A DNA stretch of 15,509 bases, from the NCBI GenBank assembly GCA_964485235.1, contig CAZAIO010000066.1:1-15509 (forward strand). The letters run 5' to 3'. Made by a program: the position numbers and the translations under genes. A model generated the notes under the pieces. It searched no databases. It saw only the letters and a program-made list of their open reading frames with translations, and was not told where the DNA came from. This document shows, piece after piece, positions 6,108-13,369 of this stretch. The stretch's first letter is position 1, and the number at the start of each line of letters is the position of its first letter. Origin of the DNA: CAZAIO01 sp964485235. GTDB lineage: Bacteria; Chloroflexota; Dehalococcoidia; GIF9; UBA5629.

Positions 6108-8555
6108 ATGATTAAGACTGCTGCTATAGACGTCGAGACTCTTCGTACAATCCTTAAAATTGAATATCAGCGAGGTTTTACAAATACCGCCGTAATTGGG
6201 GGGCTCGACAGGTATTTAAATAAATGGTCGCAGGATTTTGTGTCCGAAGTAAAATCACCGGAGTTGTTAAAACGATTCAAGGAACTTCAATTAGATAATA
6301 CAAAATATAGTGAATGGAACCATGCAAAGCGCGAACAATGGGCGCGAGATTTGGCGAAATGGCTTAACGAACTGAGCATATCGAAAGGGCGTACTACCGG
6401 GAAGACAGTCCGGAAAGTCCGCTATGTCCCGGAGGTGAGCAATAGCCTGGACCTGCCGCTGGAAACGCTCAGTGGAATAAAGGCAGGGACTGCCGAAAAA
6501 TTTTCCAAACTGGGCGTGAAAACGATTCGGGATATTCTTTATTTTTTCCCCCGTCGACATATAGATTACAGTCAGAGAAAGAAGATATCAGAGTTGAGCT
6601 TTACTGAAGACGCCGGTGAACAGACAGTAATAGCTACAGTATGGGAAGCACGAACAGTCCGGTTGGGCGGACAGATGGGTACTGAAGCTACCCTCGGAGA
6701 TGAAACAGGTAATATAAGAGCCGTATGGTTTAACCAGCCATACCTGGCAAAAAGGTTTGCTACTAACAATTTAGTGGTATTAAGCGGAAAATGCAGCATA
6801 TTTAAAGGTCAAAAAGTATTCGAGTCTCCCGAGTGGGAAATTGTGAACGAACAGGAACTTATCCATACAGGCAGACTGGTACCGGTTTATCCTTTGACAA
6901 AAGGTCTGTATTCACGTCAGGTGAGAAGCCTGGTAAAAACAGCAGTAGACAAATGGTCGTTCAAAGCTAGAGACTATCTGCCGGAAACAATTAAAAGGAA
7001 ATACGGTTTGCTTGATCTTCCAGGAGCAATCCAGCAGGCTCATTTTCCGGATGATTACGATACTATGGCGCGGGCAAGAAAACGCCTGGCTTTCGATGAG
7101 CTTTTCTTTATTCAACTGGGAGCTATGAGAAATAAACGTAAGTGGCAGGAAGACCAGCCGGGACGGTCGATTGTTATTAATAAGGCAATGTACGATAAAA
7201 TTCTCGACTCCCTCCCTTTTCCATTAACGAATGCGCAGAGACGTGTGCTGGGTGAAATACTCTATGATATGAAGCAGACGAGACCGATGGCACGGCTTCT
7301 TCAGGGAGAAGTGGGGAGTGGTAAAACGATTATCGCTTTTGTTGCTTTGCTGGCAGCGGTTGAAAACGGATTTAAAGGTGCTTTAATGGCACCGACGGGG
7401 ATACTGGCGGAACAGCATTTTGCCGGGCTGCGTGCATTGCTTTCCCGTTCGAGTGAGGAAAAGAATGAAACGGGAGGTATTTTCAGTTTTAACGGACTGC
7501 TTTCTTTTCCCGTACGGACTTGCTTACTTACCGGAAGTTTAAGCGAAAAAGAAAAGTCTGTTTTACGGGATAAGATCAAAGGGGGAGCGGTAGACATCGT
7601 CATCGGTACGCATGCGCTTATACAGGAAGATGTTGAGTACAGTAATCTGGGCCTGGTGGTTATCGATGAGCAGCACCGTTTTGGCGTGTTACAACGGTCG
7701 GCGCTGCGTCAGAAAGGGTATAATCCTCATATGCTGGTGATGACTGCAACACCGATACCGCGTACTCTGGCGCTGACGCTTTACGGTGACCTTGACCTTT
7801 CCATAATCGACGAATTGCCTCCGGGGCGGCAGGTCATTAAAACAAGATGGGTAGCACAGGAAAACCGTTATAAAGCGTACGGGTTTATCAGGGACAGAGT
7901 ACGTAATGGTGAACAGGCCTTTATAATATGCCCGCTTATAGAGGAATCGGAAGCAATAGAAGCTAAAGCAGCGGTGACAGAGTACGAGTATCTTTCAAAC
8001 GAGGTGTTTCCAGATTTAAGACTTGGTTTGCTTCACGGTCGAATGCCCGCCGATACAAAAGATGAAGTGATCCAGAATTTCCGCGATGGAGGACTGGATA
8101 TACTTGTATCGACACCGGTAGTGGAAGTGGGCGTTGATATTCCGAATGCCACGGTGATGCTTATTGAAGCGGCTGACCGGTTTGGACTTTCGCAACTTCA
8201 TCAATTTCGCGGTAGAGTGGGACGAGGCAGCAAACCGAGTTATTGCCTGCTTTTATCGGGGATGGCATCGGAAGAGGGAAGACAACGCTTGAAATATCTC
8301 GAAGAAATACGAAACGGTTTTGAACTTGCCGAAAAAGACCTTGAGTTACGAGGGCCGGGCGAGTTCTTCGGTACACGGCAAAGCGGCCTGCCGGAACTGA
8401 GAATGGCGAAGTTGACGGATATTCAAATTCTTGAAGAGGCACGAAATGAAGCGATCGCTATTTTTAAAAGCGATCCTGATTTCAATAATCCCGAGCATCT
8501 TTTACTGTTACATGAATTGTCCAGAATATGGCCTGATAAAGGTGAATGGAGTTAA
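6108..8555 (+). CDS. recG: ATP-dependent DNA helicase RecG
   Basis: RecG is a superfamily 2 translocase that binds branched DNA and reverses stalled replication forks. About 110 N-terminal residues (with RTILKIEYQRGF and IGGLDRYLNKW) precede the conserved protein. The wedge/OB-fold begins near LSGIKAGTAEKF and DILYFFPRRHIDY. Helicase motifs are clear: Walker A GEVGSGKT (Lys406), DEQHRFG (Asp520 onward), TATPIPRTLALTLYGDLD, the second RecA lobe with VSTPVVEVGVDIPNA, and QFRGRVGRG. It ends with the C-terminal ELRGPGEFFGTRQSG block. With start ATG 6108 it has 815 residues against roughly 690 for the common form; the excess is the N-terminus. I prefer this ATG, with TAAGG 5 nt upstream, over the TTG at 6081, which has no ribosome site. 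argS follows after 4 bp. Confidence 0.96.
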   Translation: MIKTAAIDVETLRTILKIEYQRGFTNTAVIGGLDRYLNKWSQDFVSEVKSPELLKRFKELQLDNTKYSEWNHAKREQWARDLAKWLNELSISKGRTTGKTVRKVRYVPEVSNSLDLPLETLSGIKAGTAEKFSKLGVKTIRDILYFFPRRHIDYSQRKKISELSFTEDAGEQTVIATVWEARTVRLGGQMGTEATLGDETGNIRAVWFNQPYLAKRFATNNLVVLSGKCSIFKGQKVFESPEWEIVNEQELIHTGRLVPVYPLTKGLYSRQVRSLVKTAVDKWSFKARDYLPETIKRKYGLLDLPGAIQQAHFPDDYDTMARARKRLAFDELFFIQLGAMRNKRKWQEDQPGRSIVINKAMYDKILDSLPFPLTNAQRRVLGEILYDMKQTRPMARLLQGEVGSGKTIIAFVALLAAVENGFKGALMAPTGILAEQHFAGLRALLSRSSEEKNETGGIFSFNGLLSFPVRTCLLTGSLSEKEKSVLRDKIKGGAVDIVIGTHALIQEDVEYSNLGLVVIDEQHRFGVLQRSALRQKGYNPHMLVMTATPIPRTLALTLYGDLDLSIIDELPPGRQVIKTRWVAQENRYKAYGFIRDRVRNGEQAFIICPLIEESEAIEAKAAVTEYEYLSNEVFPDLRLGLLHGRMPADTKDEVIQNFRDGGLDILVSTPVVEVGVDIPNATVMLIEAADRFGLSQLHQFRGRVGRGSKPSYCLLLSGMASEEGRQRLKYLEEIRNGFELAEKDLELRGPGEFFGTRQSGLPELRMAKLTDIQILEEARNEAIAIFKSDPDFNNPEHLLLLHELSRIWPDKGEWS

Positions 8556-8559
8556 GTGA

Positions 8560-10218
8560 GTGATAATTAAACGGAAACTGGCCGGTGCGATAACGCAGGC
8601 GATAATAAAAGCGCAGGACGAAGGAATATTCAAAAGCATAGAACTACCTGAAATAATTATCGAACGTCCTCAAAAATCGGGGCATGGCGATTATGCGTCG
8701 AGCTTGCCGCTTAAACTGGCATCCGCATTGTCAATGTCTCCGGCAGCGATTGCGAAGAAAATAGTGGAAAATATGCCGGAATTGACGGAGATCGAACGAG
8801 TTGACATCGCTGCTCCCGGTTTTATCAATTTCGTGCTTAGTCCGGTTTGGCTGGCGCAGCAGGTAGAGCACATTCTCGATGCAGGTGATACATATGGTGC
8901 GATAGATATTGGAAATGACAGAGCGGTACAGATCGAATTTGTAAGCGGAAATCCCACGGGACCTCTTCATATAGGACATGGAAGGGGAGCTGTCCTGGGG
9001 AGCACGCTTGCTAATGTGCTTGGCAAAGCAGGATTTCAGGTGAAAAAGGAATATTATATAAATGATGCAGGGAGCCAGCTCGACGCGTTCAACCGCTCAC
9101 TGTTCGCACGATATAAACAGGGACTCGGAGTTGATGCATCCATGCCGGATGACGGTTATATGGGAAGTTATATGGTAGACCTGGCACGGGAGATTATTGC
9201 AAGCGAAGGAAGGCGATTTCTGGAATCGAATGATAACGCAGAACAAGAACTGGGCATGCTGGGCATGCAGAAGATGATAGAGGCGATAAAAGGAGGCCTT
9301 GAAGCGTTGGGGGTGCAATTTGACTCATGGTTCAGCGAGAAGGAGCTTTTTAAAAGCGGTCTGTTCCATAAGGTAATGAAGTTACTGGAAGATAACGGTC
9401 ATGTAGCGGGAAAGGACGATGCCGTGTGGTTCACTTCCTCGGCTCTTGGTGAGGATAAAGATAACGTTTTGATACGCAGTGATGGTACGCCTACTTATTT
9501 TGCCTCTGATATCGCTTATCATTACAACAAATTCGTAGAGCGTCGTTTCGATCGTGTAATCGATATATGGGGAGCTGACCACCAGGGACATGTATCGAGA
9601 ATGAAAGCTGTGTTAAACGCTCTCGGTATCGACCCGGAGCGACTGAAAATCCTCATTTATCAACTGGTAACTTTACGGAGAGGTGATGATGTGGTAAGGG
9701 TGTCGAAACGGAGTGGTGACATGATTACCCTCAGTGAAGTGATAGACGAAGTCGGCCTCGACGCATGTCGTTTTGTCTTTCTTTCACGTTCTGCTGACAG
9801 CCAGATGGACTTCGACATGGAACTCGCAAAGAAACAGTCGGCTGATAATCCTGTTTACTATGTGCAATATGCACATGCTCGAATTGCGAGCATCATCAGG
9901 GTGGCGGATGAACGTGGCATCGAGTATAAAGGCGGAGATGTATCTCTTATTACCGAGGAACCGGAACTTGCGCTTATCCGTCAGATGATTACATTACCTG
10001 AAACAGTTGAACTGATTGCAGATACTCTGGAGCCGCAATATCTCCCCTACTATGCAAAAGACCTTGCTACCGCATTTCACAGTTTTTATAAGCAGTGTAG
10101 AGTGGTTTCTGAAAATGATGCATTAAGTGCGGCAAGGATGAAACTGGTGAAAGCAGCAATGATTGTGCTTGCGAATACATTACATATGATGGGAATGAAT
10201 GCTCCCGAACATATGTAG
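8560..10218 (+). CDS. argS: Arginyl-tRNA synthetase
   Basis: This class I synthetase charges tRNA-Arg with arginine. Features in order are the N-terminal ArgRS add-1 domain (about 1-90, with GHGDYASSLPLKLA), the catalytic fold with FVSGNPTGPLHIGHGRGA (HIGH at 137-140), the KMSK-position loop VVRVSKRSGDM (RVSKR at 380-384) and the C-terminal DALR helical anticodon-binding domain ending AARMKLVKAAMIVLANTLHMMG. The KMSK motif is degenerate, as is common in ArgRS enzymes, where a nearby Lys can compensate. The 552 residues are normal. The start is GTG 8560, with GGAG at 8548-8551 inside recG and an 8-nt spacer, so it is probably cotranscribed and coupled with recG. Arginine synthesis genes are at the left end of the same window, but no common regulatory site is evident. 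Confidence 0.97.
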   Translation: MIIKRKLAGAITQAIIKAQDEGIFKSIELPEIIIERPQKSGHGDYASSLPLKLASALSMSPAAIAKKIVENMPELTEIERVDIAAPGFINFVLSPVWLAQQVEHILDAGDTYGAIDIGNDRAVQIEFVSGNPTGPLHIGHGRGAVLGSTLANVLGKAGFQVKKEYYINDAGSQLDAFNRSLFARYKQGLGVDASMPDDGYMGSYMVDLAREIIASEGRRFLESNDNAEQELGMLGMQKMIEAIKGGLEALGVQFDSWFSEKELFKSGLFHKVMKLLEDNGHVAGKDDAVWFTSSALGEDKDNVLIRSDGTPTYFASDIAYHYNKFVERRFDRVIDIWGADHQGHVSRMKAVLNALGIDPERLKILIYQLVTLRRGDDVVRVSKRSGDMITLSEVIDEVGLDACRFVFLSRSADSQMDFDMELAKKQSADNPVYYVQYAHARIASIIRVADERGIEYKGGDVSLITEEPELALIRQMITLPETVELIADTLEPQYLPYYAKDLATAFHSFYKQCRVVSENDALSAARMKLVKAAMIVLANTLHMMGMNAPEHM

Positions 10219-10251
10219 TATTTCTATGACTACTTTAACCGTTAATAAACA

Positions 10252-10281
10252 TTGGCAATGAATATAAATTTATGGTAAACT
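10252..10281 (+). promoter_or_regulatory. Candidate extended -10 promoter of trpS
   Basis: TTGGCA (10252-10257, 5 of 6 matches) is 18 bp from TAAACT (10276-10281), which is preceded by TGG, giving an extended -10. A start near 10288 would place the trpS ATG only about 7 nt from the 5' end. It sits in the 76-bp argS-trpS gap. Confidence 0.5.
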
Positions 10282-10294
10282 GCATCGTTGCAAA

Positions 10295-11284
10295 ATGAAA
10301 AAACGTGTCTTTTCCGGTGCCAGACCTACGGGCCGACAACATATTGGCAATTACCTGGGTGCAATCCAAAATTACGTCGCTTTACAGGAAGAATATAATT
10401 GCGTCTACTGTATCGTAGACATTCACGCATTGACAAGCCTGGAAGAGACGAACAAGCTTCAGGAAAATATCCATGAGATGATGCTTGACTGGCTAGCAGC
10501 AGGGCTTGATCCGCAAAAAAGTATCCTGTTCGTCCAGTCCGATGTCCCTGAAGTGATGGAATTGCATACTTTGCTCAGTATGGTAACTCCTCTAAGCTGG
10601 TTATTGAGGGTGCCGACCTTTAAAGAAAAGGCGAGGACACAGCCGCAAAACGTCAATTACGGACTCGTTGGTTATCCAGTACTCATGACCGCCGATATTG
10701 TATTGTATAAGGCTGAAGTTGTACCAGTGGGTGAGGACCAGTTGCCGCATCTTGAACTGGCACGTGAAATTGCCCGACGTTTTAACGGATTTTTTGGTCC
10801 CACTTTCTATGAACCTCAGGCAAAACTCACTTCTCATCCGCTCGTCGTTGGTTTGAACGGAAATCAAAAAATGGGCAAAAGCTATGATAATCATATTGAG
10901 CTTGCGTCCACTCCTGAAGAAACTTATAAAAGGGTTATGACCGCGGTGACAGACCCGGCGCGACAATATCGTTCTGATCCGGGACATCCCGAAGTATGTA
11001 ATGTATTCAGCCTGCACCATTTTTTTAATTCCGGACGGACTGATGAAATCGATACGCAATGCCGTTCTGCCGGTATCGGCTGTGTTGATTGTAAAAAGTT
11101 ACTGGCTGCCGGAATAAATGCTGAACTCCAGCCTTTTCGCGAGAGAAGAGCGGAACTTGCCTCTCAGAAAGACTTTATTGCCGATGTAATTGCCGATGGA
11201 GCTAAAAAAGCCAAGGTAATAGCTGTAGATACGCTTGAAGAAGTAAAGCGCAATATGGGTCTTATACATCCTCCGCGTGAATAA
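10295..11284 (+). CDS. trpS: Tryptophanyl-tRNA synthetase
   Basis: This class Ic synthetase charges tRNA-Trp. The protein begins MKKRVFSGARPTGRQHIGNYLGA, with HIGN (16-19) as the HIGH motif in the normal N-terminal place; VDIHALTS, LRVPTFKEKA, YPVLMTADIVLYKAEVVPVGEDQ and HLELAREIARRFN are family blocks around the Trp and ATP pocket. The KMSKS loop reads KMGKS (192-196), a substitution found in part of the bacterial family. At 329 residues it is complete. The ATG at 10295 gives the canonical N-terminus, yet there is no Shine-Dalgarno sequence upstream (GCATCGTTGCAAA) and the candidate promoter lies very close, so translation may be near-leaderless. It converges with the aminotransferase gene. 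Confidence 0.96.
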   Translation: MKKRVFSGARPTGRQHIGNYLGAIQNYVALQEEYNCVYCIVDIHALTSLEETNKLQENIHEMMLDWLAAGLDPQKSILFVQSDVPEVMELHTLLSMVTPLSWLLRVPTFKEKARTQPQNVNYGLVGYPVLMTADIVLYKAEVVPVGEDQLPHLELAREIARRFNGFFGPTFYEPQAKLTSHPLVVGLNGNQKMGKSYDNHIELASTPEETYKRVMTAVTDPARQYRSDPGHPEVCNVFSLHHFFNSGRTDEIDTQCRSAGIGCVDCKKLLAAGINAELQPFRERRAELASQKDFIADVIADGAKKAKVIAVDTLEEVKRNMGLIHPPRE

Positions 11285-11337
11285 CTCTGTTTGATACCGG
11301 ATATTCTGTAGAGCTTACCCTTAATAACATTAACTGC

Positions 11338-11355
11338 ATTATTATTATTATTATT
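11338..11355. repeat. Short (ATT)6 trinucleotide repeat
   Basis: Six perfect ATT units lie between the convergent ends of trpS and the aminotransferase gene. Together with TAATAA at 11322-11327 they could form an AT-only hairpin followed by a T-rich stretch. The remainder of 11285-11445 shows no gene; a separate 6-bp inverted repeat, ACCGGA (11296-11301) / TCCGGT (11373-11378), flanks the repeat. Repeats of this length can vary by slippage. Confidence 0.8.
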
Positions 11356-11445
11356 TGTATGTGCAGAAAATGTCCGGTTGAGGATTTTATACTTTGAAAA
11401 TATAGTCCCGTGAAGCAGGGGTTGATGAAATTCGCTCTTCGTTCT

Positions 11446-12645
11446 CTATTTAATACGGTATTTTTTAATAAACCTGCCCATTCGCTCCAGAGCTATTTCT
11501 ATATCCTGTAGAGAAGTGGCATAGCAACAACGAATATAGCCCTCTCCGTGCTTTCCGAAAGCGGATCCGTGCACTGCCGCTACTTTTTCTTCCATAAGCA
11601 ATTTTTCGACGAATTCTTCCGATTCCATTCCCGTAACACTTATCGAGGGGAATGCGTAAAAAGCGCCTTTAGGTTCAAAGCAGGACAGACCTATTTCCCT
11701 TAGGCCGTTAACCATAAACCTGCGTCGATGGTTGTAATCGTTGACCATCTTGTCGACCTCGTCGCTTTCCCTCTTCACTGCCTCAAGCGCTGCATATTGA
11801 GCAGCTATCGGTGCGCAGAGCATTGTATACTGGTGGACCCTTGTCATAGCTTCGATTATTTCAGCTGATGCTGCAACATAGCCCAGGCGCCATCCGGTCA
11901 TGGCAAATGCCTTAGAGAAACCGTTCAGCAATATCGTATGTTCCTGCATGCCGGGGAGACTGGCGACACAGGTGTGCTCATTTTCATATGTAAGACGTTC
12001 ATAAATCTCATCGGAGATGACGAGTAAATTATATTGTTTGGCGAGTTCCGCTATTTGCGTTAGCTCTTCTTTTGACATAACAGCCCCGGTAGGGTTTGCC
12101 GGGTAGCCGAAAAGAATTGCCTTCGTTTTTTTTGTGATTCTCTGTTCGATATCTTCTACAAGGAGCTTGAAATCATTCTTTTCGGTAATCGGTACTCTTA
12201 CCGGAATGCCGCCGGAAAGTACAGTACTGGCGGGATATGCAACATAGCAGGGGTCCGGCATTATTACTTCTTCATCGGGATTGATGACAGTCCGGAGTGC
12301 CAAATCAAGACCTTCACTTACGCCCACCGTGATGAGAATCTGTGTTGCCGGATCATAATTCAAGCCGTGCCGTTCCTGTAGTTGCCGGGCAATTGCTTCC
12401 CTGAGCTCAATGAGACCCTGGTTGGATGTATACATTGTAAAGCCGTTTTCCAGTGATTGGATGGCGGCTTCCCGGATGTACCACGGCGTTACGTAGTCAG
12501 GTTCACCGACGCCGAGAGAGATAATATCTTCCACAGAAGAGGAAAGCTCGAAAAATTTACGTATGCCGGAAGGCGATACATTGCTAATTCTATCGGCGAT
12601 TATTTTTCTTTCACATTTTATATGATTAGAACCGCTTGACGTCAC
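11446..12645 (-). CDS. Class I PLP aminotransferase, aspartate aminotransferase family
   Basis: This is a fold-type I, class I/II aminotransferase of 399 residues. ISLGVGEPDYVTPWYI, GFTMYTSNQGLIELREAI, ITVGVSEGLDLAL, GYPANPTGAVM and VISDEIYERLTY lead to NGFSKAFAMTGWRLGY, in which Lys245 should bind PLP; the C-terminal part has GAFYAFPSI and GEGYIRCCYA with the substrate-carboxylate Arg. It resembles the aspartate/aromatic aminotransferases of archaea and some bacteria, so the amino donor and acceptor cannot be fixed from sequence; aspartate, tyrosine or phenylalanine are possible. The start is GTG 12645, with AGGA (12656-12653) 7 nt upstream. The first 14 or so residues are extra compared with relatives that start at IADRISNVSPSG. 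It follows the Lrp-like gene by 36 nt and is probably cotranscribed with it. Confidence 0.9.
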   Translation of the reverse strand: MTSSGSNHIKCERKIIADRISNVSPSGIRKFFELSSSVEDIISLGVGEPDYVTPWYIREAAIQSLENGFTMYTSNQGLIELREAIARQLQERHGLNYDPATQILITVGVSEGLDLALRTVINPDEEVIMPDPCYVAYPASTVLSGGIPVRVPITEKNDFKLLVEDIEQRITKKTKAILFGYPANPTGAVMSKEELTQIAELAKQYNLLVISDEIYERLTYENEHTCVASLPGMQEHTILLNGFSKAFAMTGWRLGYVAASAEIIEAMTRVHQYTMLCAPIAAQYAALEAVKRESDEVDKMVNDYNHRRRFMVNGLREIGLSCFEPKGAFYAFPSISVTGMESEEFVEKLLMEEKVAAVHGSAFGKHGEGYIRCCYATSLQDIEIALERMGRFIKKYRIK

Positions 12646-12681
12646 ATTTAATTCCTGAGTATTTTCTTTTAGAGTTGGAGA

Positions 12682-13164
12682 TTATGGAGATATGGGAATA
12701 CGTTTAATTCCCTCATTTCCTTCAAATATCTCACCGTCTTCTTTGTATTTCTTTAAAATAAAGTGAGTTACCGTACCCTGAACGGTATCGAGCGGGGCTA
12801 GTTCTTCGGATACAAAGACAGCAACATCGTGCATGGTTTTACCTGTCACGATAATTGCCAGGTCGTATGTGCCGGATGCAAGGTAGACCGAGCGCACCTG
12901 AGGAAATCGATAAATACGTTCCGCGATTGCATCGAAACCGACATCGCGCTGCGGTGCAACTTTAACTTCCACTATAGCACGTACAGTCTCATCACCCAGC
13001 TTTGCCCAGTTGATTATCGCTTTATATGTGAGAATAATCCTCTCTTTTTCTGCTTTAGCGATTTCTTTTTTCACATCGGCAACAGGAATACCTGTAAGTG
13101 TCGCGATTTTTTCCGGAGTCAGTCTCGCATCCTGCTCCAGTACTTCACATATCTGTTTAATCAT
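12682..13164 (-). CDS. Lrp/AsnC-family transcriptional regulator
   Basis: A 160-residue protein with an N-terminal winged helix-turn-helix (about residues 1-50; ARLTPEKIATLTGIPVADVKKEI covers the HTH) and a C-terminal RAM domain (VRAIVEVKVAP, VRSVYLASGTYDLAIIVTG, VQGTVTHFILKKYKEDG). Lrp/AsnC proteins form dimers or octamers, sense amino acids through the RAM domain and regulate amino-acid metabolism. The start is the second ATG (13164), as AGGAGG (13177-13172) is 7 nt from it but only 1 nt from the ATG at 13170. The aminotransferase gene lies 36 nt downstream and is a likely target, which is inference from position. The C-terminal tail IFEGNEGIKRIPISP extends past the RAM domain. Confidence 0.92.
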   Translation of the reverse strand: MIKQICEVLEQDARLTPEKIATLTGIPVADVKKEIAKAEKERIILTYKAIINWAKLGDETVRAIVEVKVAPQRDVGFDAIAERIYRFPQVRSVYLASGTYDLAIIVTGKTMHDVAVFVSEELAPLDTVQGTVTHFILKKYKEDGEIFEGNEGIKRIPISP

Positions 13165-13171
13165 GTGCATT

Positions 13172-13177
13172 CCTCCT
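13172..13177 (-). promoter_or_regulatory. Ribosome binding site that fixes the Lrp-like start
   Basis: AGGAGG on the minus strand has a 7-nt spacer to the ATG at 13164 and only 1 nt to the ATG at 13170, so the shorter protein is chosen. Confidence 0.8.
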
Positions 13178-13239
13178 CATCGTACCAAAAGAATAAAGCC
13201 CCTGATAAAATTATTCCCTTATTGAAAAGTATGGGACTC

Positions 13240-13269
13240 ATCATACATTATTGAACGATATTACTGCAA
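13240..13269 (-). promoter_or_regulatory. Candidate promoter of the lrp-aminotransferase unit
   Basis: Read on the minus strand, TTGCAG (13269-13264) and TATGAT (13245-13240) are 18 bp apart (4 and 5 of 6 matches). The leader would be about 70 nt. A second possible pair, TTGATG with TAATAT, lies further upstream. The 205-bp gap to gatA makes a separate promoter plausible; autoregulation, common in this family, would act here. Confidence 0.4.
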
Positions 13270-13333
13270 TATTTTATATTATGTATAAAACACGATACCA
13301 TCAATGGAAAGAGAAGAATGGTTTGTATAGATT

Positions 13334-13369
13334 ATGATATCGGATCGTATTGTTTTACGATAATATCAT
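13334..13369 (-). terminator. Stem-loop directly after the gatA stop codon
   Basis: ATGATAT (13334-13340) pairs with ATATCAT (13363-13369), and inside it ATCGTA (13344-13349) pairs with TACGAT (13356-13361) around a 6-nt loop; the two stems are separated by 3 nt on one side and 1 nt on the other. The 13-bp AT-rich structure begins on the base next to the TAG stop (13372-13370). No T-run follows on the minus strand, so the terminator label rests on position; mRNA 3'-end protection is an equal possibility. Confidence 0.5.

Noticed and set aside
10601..11059. Minus-strand 152-residue open frame inside trpS
   Set aside because: It is a shadow of the trpS coding frame, which contains KMGKS and other signature blocks here.
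12829..13254. Plus-strand 141-residue open frame opposite the Lrp-like gene
   Set aside because: It is rich in Cys, His and Phe, as antisense frames often are, and the opposite frame is a complete Lrp/AsnC protein with AGGAGG.
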